DNA of 64,000 nt from CAVSRC01 sp963732845. Lineage in GTDB: Bacteria; Pseudomonadota; Alphaproteobacteria; Rhizobiales; Kaistiaceae. The notes under the pieces were generated by a model. The model did not search any database. It saw nothing but the letters and a program-made list of their open reading frames with translations, and had not been told where the DNA came from. Location of the stretch: assembly GCA_963732845.1 (NCBI GenBank), contig CAVTBE010000011.1, positions 1 through 64,000 on the forward strand, in the 5' to 3' direction. Positions 9,268-18,570 of this stretch are shown here, piece by piece. The position numbers and the translations under genes were made by a program. How positions within the stretch are numbered: position 1 is the stretch's first letter; each line of letters starts with the position of its first letter.

Positions 9268-10593
9268 ATGAGAGCTTTGAGAGCGCTGACCGTCGGGACA
9301 CTCGCCAGCATTCTGGCCATTGGCGCTGCTGCTGCCGCCGATATGCCGAAGGAGCTATCCGATGCCTTGGCCGGTAAGCTGAAGGGCACGACGGTTACGG
9401 CCTTCGGCGCCTTCGCCGATGCCGATGAGGTCAAATTCAACGAGAACGTGAAGGCGTTCGAAGAGGCGACGGGCATCGACATCAAGTACGAGAGCTCGAA
9501 GCAGTTCGAGGCGACGATCTCGACTCGTGTCGACGCCGGCAACGTGCCGGATATCGTCGACTTCCCACAGCCGGGTCTGATGGGCAGCCTTGCCAAGACC
9601 GGCAAGCTCGTCGACGTCACCACCTATATGAGCCCGGACTATCTCAAGGGTCAGTACATCGACTCGTGGCTCGACATGGCCACCAAGGCCGGCCCCGACG
9701 GCAAGCCGACCATGGTCGGCGTCTGGGAGCGGGTGAACGTGAAGAGCCTCGTCTGGTATCCGAAGAAAGCCTTCGACGAAGCCGGCTACCAGATCCCCAA
9801 GACCTGGGACGAACTGCAGAAGCTGCAGGACCAGATCGTCGCCGACGGCGACACGCCCTGGTGCATCGGCATCGAGTTGGGCGCGGCCACCGGCTGGCCG
9901 GTCACCGACTGGATCGAGGAGATCATGCTGCGCACGACCTCTCTCGACAATTACGACAAGTGGACCACGGGCCAGCTCAAGTTCAGTTCGCCCGAGGTCA
10001 AGCACGCCGCCGACGTCATGGCGTCGATCTTCCTGAACAACAAATACGTCTACGGCGGCACCAAGGGCATCGTCTCCACCTCGTTCGGCGATGCACCGGC
10101 ACCGATGTTCGATGACCCGCCGAAGTGCTGGCTGCACAAGCAGGGCAACTTCATCACCAGTTTCTTCCCCAAGGACAAGAATCTGCAGCCGGGTGTGGAC
10201 TATGACTTCTTCTACCTGCCGCCGATCGACCTCGCCTATGGCAAGCCGGCACTGGTGGGTGGCGACATCTGGGCCATGTTCAAGGACCGCCCGGAGACGC
10301 GCGCGGTGATGCAGTGGTTCTCGCGTGCCGAACACCTCAAGGCCTGGCTCGCCTCCGGCGGCACGATTGCGCCGCAGCGTGATGCCCAGCTCGACTGGTA
10401 CGGTAACAAGATCGACCGCGGCGTCGCCGAGATTCTCGCCGGCGCGACCAGCGTTCGCTTCGACGGCTCGGACCTCATGCCGGGCGCGGTCGGTGCGGGC
10501 TCGTTCTGGAAGGAGATGACCGCCTGGATAAGCGGCACTGAAGACCGCGACACGGCGCTCTCCAAGATCGACGCCAGCTGGCCAGCCAACTAG
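9268..10593 (+). CDS. Agl-like ABC transporter substrate-binding protein
   Basis: A 441-residue family 1 extracellular solute-binding protein. A Sec signal peptide covers about residues 1-26 (MRALRALTVGT..., ending AAAAAADM). The mature chain has the MalE-like layout, with a segment like AFEEATGIDIKYESS near the N-terminus and the VGVWERVNVKSLVWYPKKAF hinge region. Together with the two permeases it resembles the alpha-glucoside system AglEFG of Sinorhizobium, so alpha-glucosides are the first guess. GGAGG stands shortly before the start. No ATPase and no alpha-glucosidase gene lies in this operon. Confidence 0.87.
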   Translation: MRALRALTVGTLASILAIGAAAAADMPKELSDALAGKLKGTTVTAFGAFADADEVKFNENVKAFEEATGIDIKYESSKQFEATISTRVDAGNVPDIVDFPQPGLMGSLAKTGKLVDVTTYMSPDYLKGQYIDSWLDMATKAGPDGKPTMVGVWERVNVKSLVWYPKKAFDEAGYQIPKTWDELQKLQDQIVADGDTPWCIGIELGAATGWPVTDWIEEIMLRTTSLDNYDKWTTGQLKFSSPEVKHAADVMASIFLNNKYVYGGTKGIVSTSFGDAPAPMFDDPPKCWLHKQGNFITSFFPKDKNLQPGVDYDFFYLPPIDLAYGKPALVGGDIWAMFKDRPETRAVMQWFSRAEHLKAWLASGGTIAPQRDAQLDWYGNKIDRGVAEILAGATSVRFDGSDLMPGAVGAGSFWKEMTAWISGTEDRDTALSKIDASWPAN

Positions 10594-10645
10594 CGGGAAG
10601 ATCGCCGCCGTCGCGACTTGAACCCTCCAGCGGCGGTGATCGAAT

Positions 10646-10689
10646 GCGAGGATCGGACCGACAGCCTTTAGGTTCTGTCCGGTCCTCGC
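10646..10689 (+). other. Long hairpin between binding-protein and permease genes
   Basis: A 13-bp stem pairs GCGAGGATCGGAC (10646-10658) with GTCCGGTCCTCGC (10677-10689), with a single T-G wobble and an 18-base loop. There is no T-run, so a 3' stabiliser or attenuator of the binding-protein mRNA is more likely than a simple terminator. Confidence 0.6.
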
Positions 10690-10716
10690 TCATTCCAACC
10701 GGGCGACGTCAGGCAG

Positions 10717-11826
10717 ATGGCACTTCCTGAATTCAGTGGCCGTGCATCCAGGCCCGCGGTACCGCTGTCTGCGGTGCGCACGCTCGTCGGGCTTGCCGTT
10801 GCACTCGTCGTCGCCGTCCTGCTTTGGCAGGGCTTCTTCTTCCTGCGCGATAGCCACGCGTCCAAGCTCGCCATCGCGTCCGCCGCGGTCGTCTGGGGCG
10901 TCAGCGGGCTTGCCGCCTTCTACTTCGGTTCTGCGTGGCTGGTCGGCCGCTTGCCGCTGGCCTGGAGCCGTACGCTCGAGCCGCTGATCTTCGTCGGTCC
11001 CGGTATCCTCCTCGTCTTCTATTTCCTGGCCCTGCCCACGGTTCGCACCTTCATCGCCAGCCTCTTCAATCACGACGGATCCGTCTTCGTCGGCCTGGCC
11101 AACTACGTCACCGTGTTCACCCGGCCGTTCATGCTGGTGATGTTCCGCAACAATCTGATGTGGCTTGTGTTTGGCGCCGGCCTGACGGTGGTCTTCGGGC
11201 TACTGGTCGCGATCCTCGCTGATCGCAGTCGGCACGAGAAGTTGGTGAAGGCAATCATCTTCATGCCGATGGCCATCTCTTTGGTCGGCGCCGGCGTCAT
11301 CTGGAAATTCATCTATGCGGTCAAAGATCCGAGCGCACCACAGATCGGCCTGCTGAATTCCATCGTTGTGGCATTGGGCTTCGAGCCGCAGGCCTGGATC
11401 GCGCAGCTCCAGCCGTGGAACAACCTGTTCCTCATCGTCATCGTCGTGTGGATGCAGACGGGCTACGCCATGGTGCTGTTTTCCGCGGCGATCAAGGGCG
11501 TGCCGGCTGAGTTCCTCGAAGCGGCGCGGATCGACGGTGCCGGCGAGATCCGCATCTTCTTCCAGATCATCGTCCCAACGATCATGGGAACGATCATCAC
11601 CGTCAGTGCCACGGTGATCATCTTCACCCTGAAGATCTTCGACATCGTGCTGGTCATGACCGGCGGCAATTTCGGCACCGATGTGATCGCCACCGAGTTC
11701 TACAACCAGTACTTCGTCAGCCGAGACTTCGGGCTCGGATCGACCATCGCCATCGTCCTGCTCATCCTGGTCATGCCGGTGGTCGTCTACAATCTCCGCC
11801 AGCTTCGCAAGATCGAGTTGCGCTGA
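10717..11826 (+). CDS. Agl-like ABC transporter permease, MalF type
   Basis: A 369-residue inner-membrane permease (BPD_transp_1). Two extra hydrophobic segments (residues about 20-45 and 52-75) precede the core six-helix unit, as in AglF-like proteins. The cytoplasmic coupling (EAA) loop reads EAARIDGAGEIRIF and ends in IVP, the site that docks on a MalK-type ATPase. Its stop overlaps the start of the next permease gene (TGATG), so the two are coupled. The matching ATPase is not encoded nearby. Confidence 0.9.
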   Translation: MALPEFSGRASRPAVPLSAVRTLVGLAVALVVAVLLWQGFFFLRDSHASKLAIASAAVVWGVSGLAAFYFGSAWLVGRLPLAWSRTLEPLIFVGPGILLVFYFLALPTVRTFIASLFNHDGSVFVGLANYVTVFTRPFMLVMFRNNLMWLVFGAGLTVVFGLLVAILADRSRHEKLVKAIIFMPMAISLVGAGVIWKFIYAVKDPSAPQIGLLNSIVVALGFEPQAWIAQLQPWNNLFLIVIVVWMQTGYAMVLFSAAIKGVPAEFLEAARIDGAGEIRIFFQIIVPTIMGTIITVSATVIIFTLKIFDIVLVMTGGNFGTDVIATEFYNQYFVSRDFGLGSTIAIVLLILVMPVVVYNLRQLRKIELR

Positions 11827-12917
11827 TGGATACCCAGCCACGCCACCGGTCGATCATCATCAACCTGATCCTGCTGGTGCTCTGCATTTTGTGGCTGCTG
11901 CCGACGGTTGGCGTTTTCGTGTCCTCGTTCCGCACCCGCGACGACGTGCAGACGACCGGTTGGTGGACCGTGCTGCCGCACCGGGAATGGATGACCGTCG
12001 AACACATCGACATTCCACCCGGTCTGGACACCAACGGATCCATGACTTTCGCCGGCGCAACCGGCACGTTCCTGGAACTGCGGGAGGGTGTCGTAACACC
12101 CGACGGGCGACGGGTTGTCTGGCTCGGCAACAAGCGCCGCGGCGAGGTGGTCGTGCAGAAGCTGAAATGGACCGCCAATACCCACTTTACGCTCAACAAC
12201 TATGCCGACGTGCTGACCGGTAAGGAATATCAGGTCGTCGATGCGAGCGGGCACAAGTACACGCTGAAGGGAGACAATCTTTCGGGCGCTTTCGTCAACA
12301 GCCTCGCGGTGACGGTCCCCTCCGTTGTCCTGCCGCTGACGATCGCCGCTTTCGCGGCGTATGGATTTGCCTGGATGCGGTTTCCCGGCCGGAAGATCGC
12401 CTTTGCGGCGATGGTGGCTCTGCTGGTCGTGCCGCTCCAGATCGCGCTGGTGCCGGTCCTTTCCGACTATGTCCATCTGCGACTGAACGGCACCTATCTG
12501 GCGATCTGGCTCGCGCACACAGGCTTCGGTCTGCCACTGGCCATCTATCTGCTCTACAACTACATCGCCGGCCTGCCGAAGGAGATCCTGGAGGCGGCGA
12601 CGGTCGATGGGGCGTCGCATGCCCGTATCTTCAGCATGATTGTTGTGCCGCTCGCGACGCCGGTGCTCGCCTCATACGCGATCTTCCAGTTCCTCTGGGT
12701 GTGGAACGACTATCTGGTCGCCCTCATCTTCATCGGCTCGCAGCCCGACGTCCAGGTGCTCACCATGCGGCTTGCGGAGATCATCGGCTCGCGCGGCAGC
12801 GACTGGCACCTGCTGACCGCCGGTGCTTTCGTTTCACTGGTCCTTCCACTGGCGATCTTCTTCTCGCTGCAACGTTATTTCGTCCGCGGCCTGATCGCCG
12901 GCTCGGTCAAGGCATGA
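11826..12917 (+). CDS. Agl-like ABC transporter permease, MalG type with large periplasmic insert
   Basis: A 363-residue permease (BPD_transp_1). After the first membrane segment (about 10-32) there is a soluble stretch of roughly 110 residues (35-145) before the core. Such an insert is also a feature of AglG-type permeases and supports the Agl assignment. The EAA loop reads EAATVDGASHARIF and the protein ends FVRGLIAGSVKA, the usual MalG-type tail. It forms the heterodimeric pore with the preceding MalF-type protein. Confidence 0.9.
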   Translation: MDTQPRHRSIIINLILLVLCILWLLPTVGVFVSSFRTRDDVQTTGWWTVLPHREWMTVEHIDIPPGLDTNGSMTFAGATGTFLELREGVVTPDGRRVVWLGNKRRGEVVVQKLKWTANTHFTLNNYADVLTGKEYQVVDASGHKYTLKGDNLSGAFVNSLAVTVPSVVLPLTIAAFAAYGFAWMRFPGRKIAFAAMVALLVVPLQIALVPVLSDYVHLRLNGTYLAIWLAHTGFGLPLAIYLLYNYIAGLPKEILEAATVDGASHARIFSMIVVPLATPVLASYAIFQFLWVWNDYLVALIFIGSQPDVQVLTMRLAEIIGSRGSDWHLLTAGAFVSLVLPLAIFFSLQRYFVRGLIAGSVKA

Positions 12918-12936
12918 CAATGGGGTTGATGTCGGC

Positions 12937-13947
12937 ATGAAATATCGAAGGCTTGGAGACTCCGGACTGCTGGTCTCGGAATTGGGTCTTGGCACAATGA
13001 CCTTCGGCGAGGAGAGCGGGCGCGGCGTCGCTCCGGCCGAGGCGCGGCGGATCATCGAGACATTCCTCGAGGCAGGTGGCAACCACTTCGACGTGGCCGA
13101 TGTCTACGCCGGTGGGCGTGCCGAGGAGATCGTCGGCGAGGTCGTCCGCGATGTCCGCGATCGCATCGTTCTGGCGACCAAGGTGCGCTGGCCGATGGGG
13201 CAGGGGCCGAACGATGCCGGCCTGTCGCGCTACCATATTCTCAACGCGGTCGAAGCGAGCTTGCGCCGCTTGCGCACCGAAGCCATCGATGTCCTTTACC
13301 TGCACGGCTGGGACCCGTGGACGCCCCTGCAGGAATCGATGGCCGCCCTGGCCGATCTGGTTGCATCTGGCAAGGTGCGCTACGTCGCGGTCTCAAATTT
13401 CAAGGCGTGGCAGGTGATGAAGGCGCTGGCGGTGAGCGATCAGCGCGGCTGGCCGCGATTCATCGCAGCGCAATATCAATACAGCTTAGTGTCCCGAGGC
13501 ATAGAACAGGAGTTGACCGAGCTCTTTGCCGCCGAGGGCGTCGGTCTGGTCCCCTGGGGTCCGCTTGGCGGCGGCTTCCTGACCGGCAGGTACCGGCGTG
13601 ACGAGCGACCGAAGGAAGCTGCCGCTGGCCGCCTCGCAACCGCACCCGACGACTGGGAGGAATCCTGGGCGCGGCGGGCGACGGACCAGAATTGGGCCGT
13701 TCTTGATGATTTGGCGAGCGTCGCGCAGCGCCGCGGCTGCACGGTGTCGCAGGCAGCACTCGGCTGGCTGCTCGCCCAGCCCACGGTCTCATCGGTGGTC
13801 GTCGGGGTACGGACGGCCGCGCAACTCGCCGACAATCTCGGCGCCGCCTCGGTTGAACTCGATCGGGACGACGTCAGGGCCCTTGCCGATGCATCGCAGG
13901 TATCGCTGTCTTATCCCTACAGGTCGACAAGTTCGGACAAACGCTGA
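12937..13947 (+). CDS. Aldo/keto reductase
   Basis: A 336-residue NAD(P)H-dependent (beta/alpha)8 oxidoreductase. The catalytic tetrad is visible: D and Y in FDVADVYAGG, K in LATKVRW and H in LYLHGWD. The NADP-binding C-terminal segment (WLLAQPTVSSVVVGVRT) is also present. It starts 19 bases after the MalG-type permease and is the only enzyme of this operon, so it probably oxidises or reduces the imported sugar or its aglycone. Family members act on many aldehydes and sugars, so the substrate is open. Confidence 0.88.
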   Translation: MKYRRLGDSGLLVSELGLGTMTFGEESGRGVAPAEARRIIETFLEAGGNHFDVADVYAGGRAEEIVGEVVRDVRDRIVLATKVRWPMGQGPNDAGLSRYHILNAVEASLRRLRTEAIDVLYLHGWDPWTPLQESMAALADLVASGKVRYVAVSNFKAWQVMKALAVSDQRGWPRFIAAQYQYSLVSRGIEQELTELFAAEGVGLVPWGPLGGGFLTGRYRRDERPKEAAAGRLATAPDDWEESWARRATDQNWAVLDDLASVAQRRGCTVSQAALGWLLAQPTVSSVVVGVRTAAQLADNLGAASVELDRDDVRALADASQVSLSYPYRSTSSDKR

Positions 13948-14167
13948 TCGCAAGCGGACCCGCGAATGGTGCGCCGCCGGCCAACCCGCAACCGGCGCAT
14001 TGTCGAAAAGAAGAATGGCGCGTCAAGTGAGGCTCGGGTCAACAATTCCCGTCGAGCCGGCTCGAGATCGGAGTTTGGTTTCCAACCTGAAACCGACCTC
14101 CCGCGTCATTGTACGACGGCAGTCACGCGCGACGAACAGAAGTCAAATTCAACCGGTCCAGCTGCAA

Positions 14168-15328
14168 TCACCGACGCCGTGCCGCAGGCGCGTTGCCGTC
14201 AACCGCGAGCGGGTGCATGCCATTTCCACTGACACCGACCGCAGCATTTGGTGCACCCAGAATGGTCGTGCGTGGTGGGTCGCTCTCGCGCGGGGTCAGT
14301 TCGAGCGGCCAAACCTCGTGCATGATGCGCGGCCCCTCGGTACTGGCATAGCGTGGCATTGCGGCGAGCAACATCTCGGCGAGCCGACGGCCCAACGGCT
14401 CGAGCTTGACGGCAAAGCTCGTCAAGGCCGGCGACAAGTAGCCGGCAAACTGGCTGCCGGCCACGACAATCAAGGCAATGTCGTTGCCGGGCTTGAGCCC
14501 CAGTTCGCCAAGCGCACGACAGCCGCCGAGCGCCATGGCGTCGTTGTTGAAGACGATTGCGCTCGGCGCATCGCGGCGATCCATCAGCGTCCTGGTGGCC
14601 GCGTAACCGCCTGCTTCGTTGACCTCGCCTATCATGATCAGCTTGGGATCGAGAACCAGACCGTTGCGCCTCACGCCGGCGCGATAGCCCTGTCGGAAGA
14701 GATGGGCGAAATTCAGACTCGGCGAGGGGCTGACGACGGCTATGCGCTCATGGCCAAACCCGGCGAGACGACCGACCGCCTCGCTGCCGGCACGCATGAA
14801 ATCAAAATCAATCGACGGGTAGGTGTTTCCGCCGGTGTTGCTCCGGCCGAGCGTCGCAAAGGGAAACCCAACCCGGCTCAGATACTCGATCCGGGGATCG
14901 ATGCGTCGTGTCCATGCAAGGATGATCGCGTCGGCCCAGCGCGCCTCCACGATCCTGTGAAGCCGCTCCTGATCTTCGCCGGGTTCGTCCATCACCGCGA
15001 CGAGTTCCAGGCCATTCTTTGCGAGGACAGTCTGCATGCCCTTCATGAAAGGCATGAAGACCGGTTCGCCGTATTCATGGTCGCCGGGATGCGGCTGCAG
15101 CAGGAAGGCGATCGCATGCGTGCGCCCCTTGCGCAGGCTGCGCCCAGATTGATTGGGCGCATAATTGAGCTCTGCGGCTGCTTCCAGAACGCGCTTGCGT
15201 GTTTCCGGGTGAACGCCGGAGCGGCCGTTGAGCGCTCGCGAGACGGTTCCGATCGAGATGTTCAGATGGCGGGCAAGGTCGCGAATATCCAAGGTCTTTG
15301 ACCCCTCTGGAATTCCTGGCGCTGTCAA
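14168..15328 (-). CDS. LacI-family regulator of the alpha-xylosidase cluster
   Basis: A LacI/GalR regulator of up to 386 residues. The HTH is LDIRDLARHLNISIGTVSRA (about residues 13-32), followed by the sensor domain with IVFNNDAMALGG near the end of the core; the last 30 residues are an unconserved tail. Position 15328 is a TTG codon; a second TTG at 15292 has a better AGGGG nine bases upstream and may be the true start. It is divergent from the Gfo/Idh gene, and a striking double operator lies between them, so it should control the 15.5-24.4 kb operon and itself. Confidence 0.87.
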   Translation of the reverse strand: MTAPGIPEGSKTLDIRDLARHLNISIGTVSRALNGRSGVHPETRKRVLEAAAELNYAPNQSGRSLRKGRTHAIAFLLQPHPGDHEYGEPVFMPFMKGMQTVLAKNGLELVAVMDEPGEDQERLHRIVEARWADAIILAWTRRIDPRIEYLSRVGFPFATLGRSNTGGNTYPSIDFDFMRAGSEAVGRLAGFGHERIAVVSPSPSLNFAHLFRQGYRAGVRRNGLVLDPKLIMIGEVNEAGGYAATRTLMDRRDAPSAIVFNNDAMALGGCRALGELGLKPGNDIALIVVAGSQFAGYLSPALTSFAVKLEPLGRRLAEMLLAAMPRYASTEGPRIMHEVWPLELTPRESDPPRTTILGAPNAAVGVSGNGMHPLAVDGNAPAARRR

Positions 15329-15370
15329 ACATGGCGCCAGCCCATTGACAATCTAGTACGTCTGCTGTTG

Positions 15371-15402
15371 GCTCGTAAACGTTTCCGCAAACGTTTACGA
15401 GC
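15371..15402. promoter_or_regulatory. Double LacI-type operator
   Basis: Two perfect 14-base arms, GCTCGTAAACGTTT (15371-15384) and AAACGTTTACGAGC (15389-15402), flank a 4-base CCGC spacer. Each arm contains an AAACGTTT core like the classic GTAAACGTTTAC LacI-family site, and the cores are 12 bases apart. It lies between the divergent repressor and Gfo/Idh genes. Confidence 0.82.
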
Positions 15403-15457
15403 GGAAACCGTTGACCGGCTGCCAAAAGAACGGCTGGCACGTTGAGGAGGGAAGGAC

Positions 15458-16483
15458 GTGCTCGAAGCAGTGCTCGTCGGCTGCGGAGCCATGAGCCGTG
15501 CGTGGCTCGATGCCGCCGGCCAGATCGAAGGCCTTTCGATCGTTGGCCTGGTTGATATCGACGTCGATCGGGCGCGATCCCGGGCCGCCGAGTTCGGTCT
15601 CGAAAGCGCAGCGATCGGCGGTTCCCTCGAGGAAATTCTCGGCCGAACAAAGCCGGACATCGTCTTCGACGTGGTCGTGCCGGCGGCGCGTCCCGCAGTC
15701 GCCTTCTCCGCCTTCAACCACGGCTGCCACCTGCTCAGCGAAAAGCCGCTGGCCCCGAGCCTCGAAGACGCGCACGCAATGATCGCCGCGGCGCGCGACG
15801 CCGGGCGGATTCATGCAATCGTCCAGAACAGGCGTTACCTCGCTCCGATCCGCCGCATCCGCCGATTCCTCGACAGCGGCGGCATCGGCAAGCCGACCAG
15901 CATCCACAGCGATTTCTTCCTGGCGCCGCATTTCGGCGGATTCCGGGAGGAGATGGACCATGTGCTGCTGCTCGACATGGCCATCCATACCTTCGATGCC
16001 GCCCGCGCCATGACCGGGCTCGAGGGCCGGCGGGTCTACTGCCACGAATGGAACCCCGCGGGCTCGTGGTACCGGCAAGGGTCGTCGGCCGCCGCGATCT
16101 TCGACATGAGCAACGGCGCCGTCTTCAATTATCGCGGCAGCTGGTGCGCCGATGGTGCGCGGACGAGCTGGGAGGCGGCATGGCGCATCGTCGGCGAGCG
16201 CGGTTCGCTTGTGTGGGATGGGCACGATTCGATCACTGCTGAGGTGGTCGCCGATGACGCGCGGGACGGCCTGTTCGATCGGACACGCGCGGTCGAGATA
16301 CCTCCCCTCGACGCTGCCGATGCGATCGGCGGCCACCTCGCCATCATGAAACAGTTTGTCGTCGCAGCGCGCGGCGGCCGGCTGCCGGAAACGGTGAGCA
16401 CCGACAATCTGAACAGCCTGGCGATGGTCTTCGGCGCGATCAGAAGCGCCGAGACTGGCCAGGCGGTCGCAATCGAAATCTAG
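15458..16483 (+). CDS. Gfo/Idh/MocA-family sugar oxidoreductase
   Basis: A 341-residue NAD(P)-dependent dehydrogenase. The Rossmann motif GCGAMSRA is at residues 9-16, the family EKP motif at SEKPLAP (about 92-98), and the catalytic DxxxH appears as DMAIH (about 174-178). It is the first gene of the alpha-xylosidase operon, just downstream of the double operator. Such enzymes oxidise free sugars, often at C1 or C3; with the next gene, a TIM-barrel isomerase, it may form a 3-keto-sugar route. The substrate is an inference. Confidence 0.87.
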   Translation: MLEAVLVGCGAMSRAWLDAAGQIEGLSIVGLVDIDVDRARSRAAEFGLESAAIGGSLEEILGRTKPDIVFDVVVPAARPAVAFSAFNHGCHLLSEKPLAPSLEDAHAMIAAARDAGRIHAIVQNRRYLAPIRRIRRFLDSGGIGKPTSIHSDFFLAPHFGGFREEMDHVLLLDMAIHTFDAARAMTGLEGRRVYCHEWNPAGSWYRQGSSAAAIFDMSNGAVFNYRGSWCADGARTSWEAAWRIVGERGSLVWDGHDSITAEVVADDARDGLFDRTRAVEIPPLDAADAIGGHLAIMKQFVVAARGGRLPETVSTDNLNSLAMVFGAIRSAETGQAVAIEI

Positions 16484-16494
16484 GAATACCCGAC

Positions 16495-17394
16495 ATGACA
16501 AACCCTCTCCTCGATGTACGCATCGGAACCATGGTGAAGGCCAACGCGCCCGATCCGGCAGCCTATGTCCGCTCGATCCTGCAATACGGCTTTGAGAGCA
16601 TTCAGCCGTATTTCTGGCAGACGATGGGCGGCAAGGACATCCCGCGTCTGGCTGGTGAGATCAAGGAAGCCATCGGCGACGGCGATGTGAAGGTCAGCGC
16701 GCTCGGCATGTTCGGCAATCCGCTCGAAGACCAAGAATTGGACCGCGAAACGTTGAAGGGCTGGGAGACGCTCATCGACAACGCGCATCTGTTCGGCACC
16801 GACATCGTCACCGGTTTCACCGGCCGCATCCGTGGCAAACCGTTGCCCGACAGCCTGCCACGCTACAAACAGGTGTGGAGCGAACTTGCCAAGCGCGCCG
16901 CCGACAAGGGCGTGCGCATCGCCTTCGAGAACTGCGCGATGGACGGCAACTGGGCGACCGGCGACTGGAACATCGCTCACAATCCCGACGCCTGGGAGCT
17001 GATGTTCAACGAGCTGCCCAACGACAATCTCGGCCTCGAATGGGAGCCGTGCCATCAGCTGGTCTATCTGATCGACCCGATCCCGCAGATCCGCATATGG
17101 ACCGGCCGGATATTCCATGTGCATGGCAAGGACGCGACCGTGCGCTGGGACGTGATCCGCGAGCACGGCATTTTCGGCAAGGTTCCGTTCGTTCAGATGC
17201 GCACGCCGGGTTTCGGCGACAGCGACTGGACGCGCGTCATCAGCGAACTGCGCCTGGCCGGCTTCAAGGGCTCGATCACCATCGAAGGCTGGCACGACCC
17301 GGTCTATCGCAACGCGCTCGAAATGAACGGGCAGGTGCGCGCGCTTGAATATCTGAAGCAGTGTCGCGGGGGTAGCCAGTACATCCAGCCGTGA
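16495..17394 (+). CDS. Sugar phosphate isomerase/epimerase family protein (TIM barrel)
   Basis: A 299-residue xylose-isomerase-like TIM barrel (AP_endonuc_2). Candidate metal ligands lie in IAFENCAM (Glu), LGLEWEPCHQ (Glu, His), FHVHGKD (His, Asp) and ITIEGWHD (Glu) near the end, in the order expected for this superfamily. Eleven bases separate it from the Gfo/Idh gene. It may act as an isomerase, epimerase or keto-sugar hydrolase on the imported sugar; sequence alone does not decide. Confidence 0.85.
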   Translation: MTNPLLDVRIGTMVKANAPDPAAYVRSILQYGFESIQPYFWQTMGGKDIPRLAGEIKEAIGDGDVKVSALGMFGNPLEDQELDRETLKGWETLIDNAHLFGTDIVTGFTGRIRGKPLPDSLPRYKQVWSELAKRAADKGVRIAFENCAMDGNWATGDWNIAHNPDAWELMFNELPNDNLGLEWEPCHQLVYLIDPIPQIRIWTGRIFHVHGKDATVRWDVIREHGIFGKVPFVQMRTPGFGDSDWTRVISELRLAGFKGSITIEGWHDPVYRNALEMNGQVRALEYLKQCRGGSQYIQP

Positions 17395-17503
17395 CCTGAT
17401 CATGCCCTTCGGCCCCCCGGGGCCGGACAAAAGCAACATCGGCGGCAAGCCGGGACGCTGAAGAGATGGTGCCCCGATGCGGGGCTCAAGGGAGGAGAAG
17501 GCG

Positions 17504-18511
17504 ATGACACATGGATTGAAGACCAAACTGAGCGGCGCGCTGCTCGCCGCGGTCAGCGTTCTCGCACTGACCGCGACGGCCGCCAACGCTGAGACCCTGC
17601 GTGACAAGTGGTGCAGTGACGTGCATCTGCGCTTCTTTGCCGGTGGCGCGGAAGGCGACGCATTTGCCTCCATCGTCTACAACGGTGCCGTGCAGGCGAC
17701 GCACGATCTTGGCGCCCAGGTGGAATACGTGTTCTCGGGCTGGAAGGCCGAGACCATGGTGCAGCAGTTGCGCGAAGCGATTGCGGCCCACCCCGACGGG
17801 ATCGCCATGATGGGCCACCCCGGCGAGGCGGCGATCATGCCGCTGGCCAAACAGGCCTATGACGCTGGCATCAAGATGATGTACCAGAATGTCCCGCTGC
17901 CGGGCGTGGTGGCCAAATACGGCGGCGGCTACGTTGGCGCACAGCAAGCCCAGCAGGGCACGGCGCTCGGCGAGGAAGCCATTCGCCGCTTCGGTCTGAA
18001 GAGCGGCGACAAGGTCATTGTCTTCGGCCCGTTCGACCAGCAGCCAGAGCGTTACGTGCGTGAAGGTTCGACCGCCGATGCGTTCAGCAAGGCAGGTCTC
18101 GTCGTGACCAAGCTGGTCTCCCCGGCGGAAGCCGCGGCCGACCCGAACATCCTCATCCCGGTCATCACGGCCGCGCTCCTCAACCAGCCTGACACCAAGC
18201 TCATCGCGTATGCCGGCGGTCAGCAGCTCGGCAACGTGCCGACCTACATGAAGGCGGCCGGCAAGAAGCCAGGAGATATCATCCAGATCGGCTTCGACAC
18301 CAGCCCGCAGATCGTTCAGGCCTTCAAGGACGGTTGGGTCCAGCTCACCGCCGACCAGCAGCCGTTCCTGCAGGGCTACATGCCAATCCTGAGCCTCTGC
18401 CAACAGGTGGTTTACGGTCTCGCGCCCATCAACGTCGATACCGGTGCCGGCTTCGTGAACGCCGACAACTACGAGGCAGTCGCGAATCTGGCCACCGAAG
18501 GCCTGCGCTAG
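17504..18511 (+). CDS. Rbs/Frc-type sugar ABC transporter binding protein
   Basis: A 335-residue periplasmic binding protein of the Peripla_BP_4 group with a Sec signal peptide (basic start MTHGLKTK, cleavage near TAANAET). Two cysteines near the mature N-terminus and in SLCQQ may form a disulphide. The start at 17504 is chosen over 17477 because GGAGGAG stands ten bases before it. Genes for an ATPase and a permease follow, giving a three-part CUT2 importer. The neighbouring alpha-xylosidase suggests a xylose-containing di- or oligosaccharide or a product of it. Confidence 0.87.
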   Translation: MTHGLKTKLSGALLAAVSVLALTATAANAETLRDKWCSDVHLRFFAGGAEGDAFASIVYNGAVQATHDLGAQVEYVFSGWKAETMVQQLREAIAAHPDGIAMMGHPGEAAIMPLAKQAYDAGIKMMYQNVPLPGVVAKYGGGYVGAQQAQQGTALGEEAIRRFGLKSGDKVIVFGPFDQQPERYVREGSTADAFSKAGLVVTKLVSPAEAAADPNILIPVITAALLNQPDTKLIAYAGGQQLGNVPTYMKAAGKKPGDIIQIGFDTSPQIVQAFKDGWVQLTADQQPFLQGYMPILSLCQQVVYGLAPINVDTGAGFVNADNYEAVANLATEGLR

Positions 18512-18521
18512 AACCATTGTT

Positions 18522-18549
18522 GCGCCGTCCGCCATCCGGCGGGCGGCGC
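18522..18549 (+). other. Hairpin between binding-protein and ATPase genes
   Basis: A 12-bp stem with one T-G wobble, GCGCCGTCCGCC (18522-18533) and GGCGGGCGGCGC (18538-18549), closes a 4-base loop eleven bases after the binding-protein stop. No T-run follows. It is one of the recurring hairpins that follow binding-protein genes in this window. Confidence 0.62.
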
Positions 18550-18570
18550 ACATTGCCGGGACCCGTCGAT

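Noticed and set aside
13948..14167. Possible small gene in the gap between the aldo/keto reductase and the LacI gene
   Set aside because: Open frames there are short and have no ribosome site or recognisable motif; the two genes converge, so a plain spacer is enough.
17409..17424. CGGCCCC-CC-GGGGCCG between the isomerase and binding-protein genes
   Set aside because: The effective loop would be too small, leaving a short stem with no T-run; too weak to annotate as a site.
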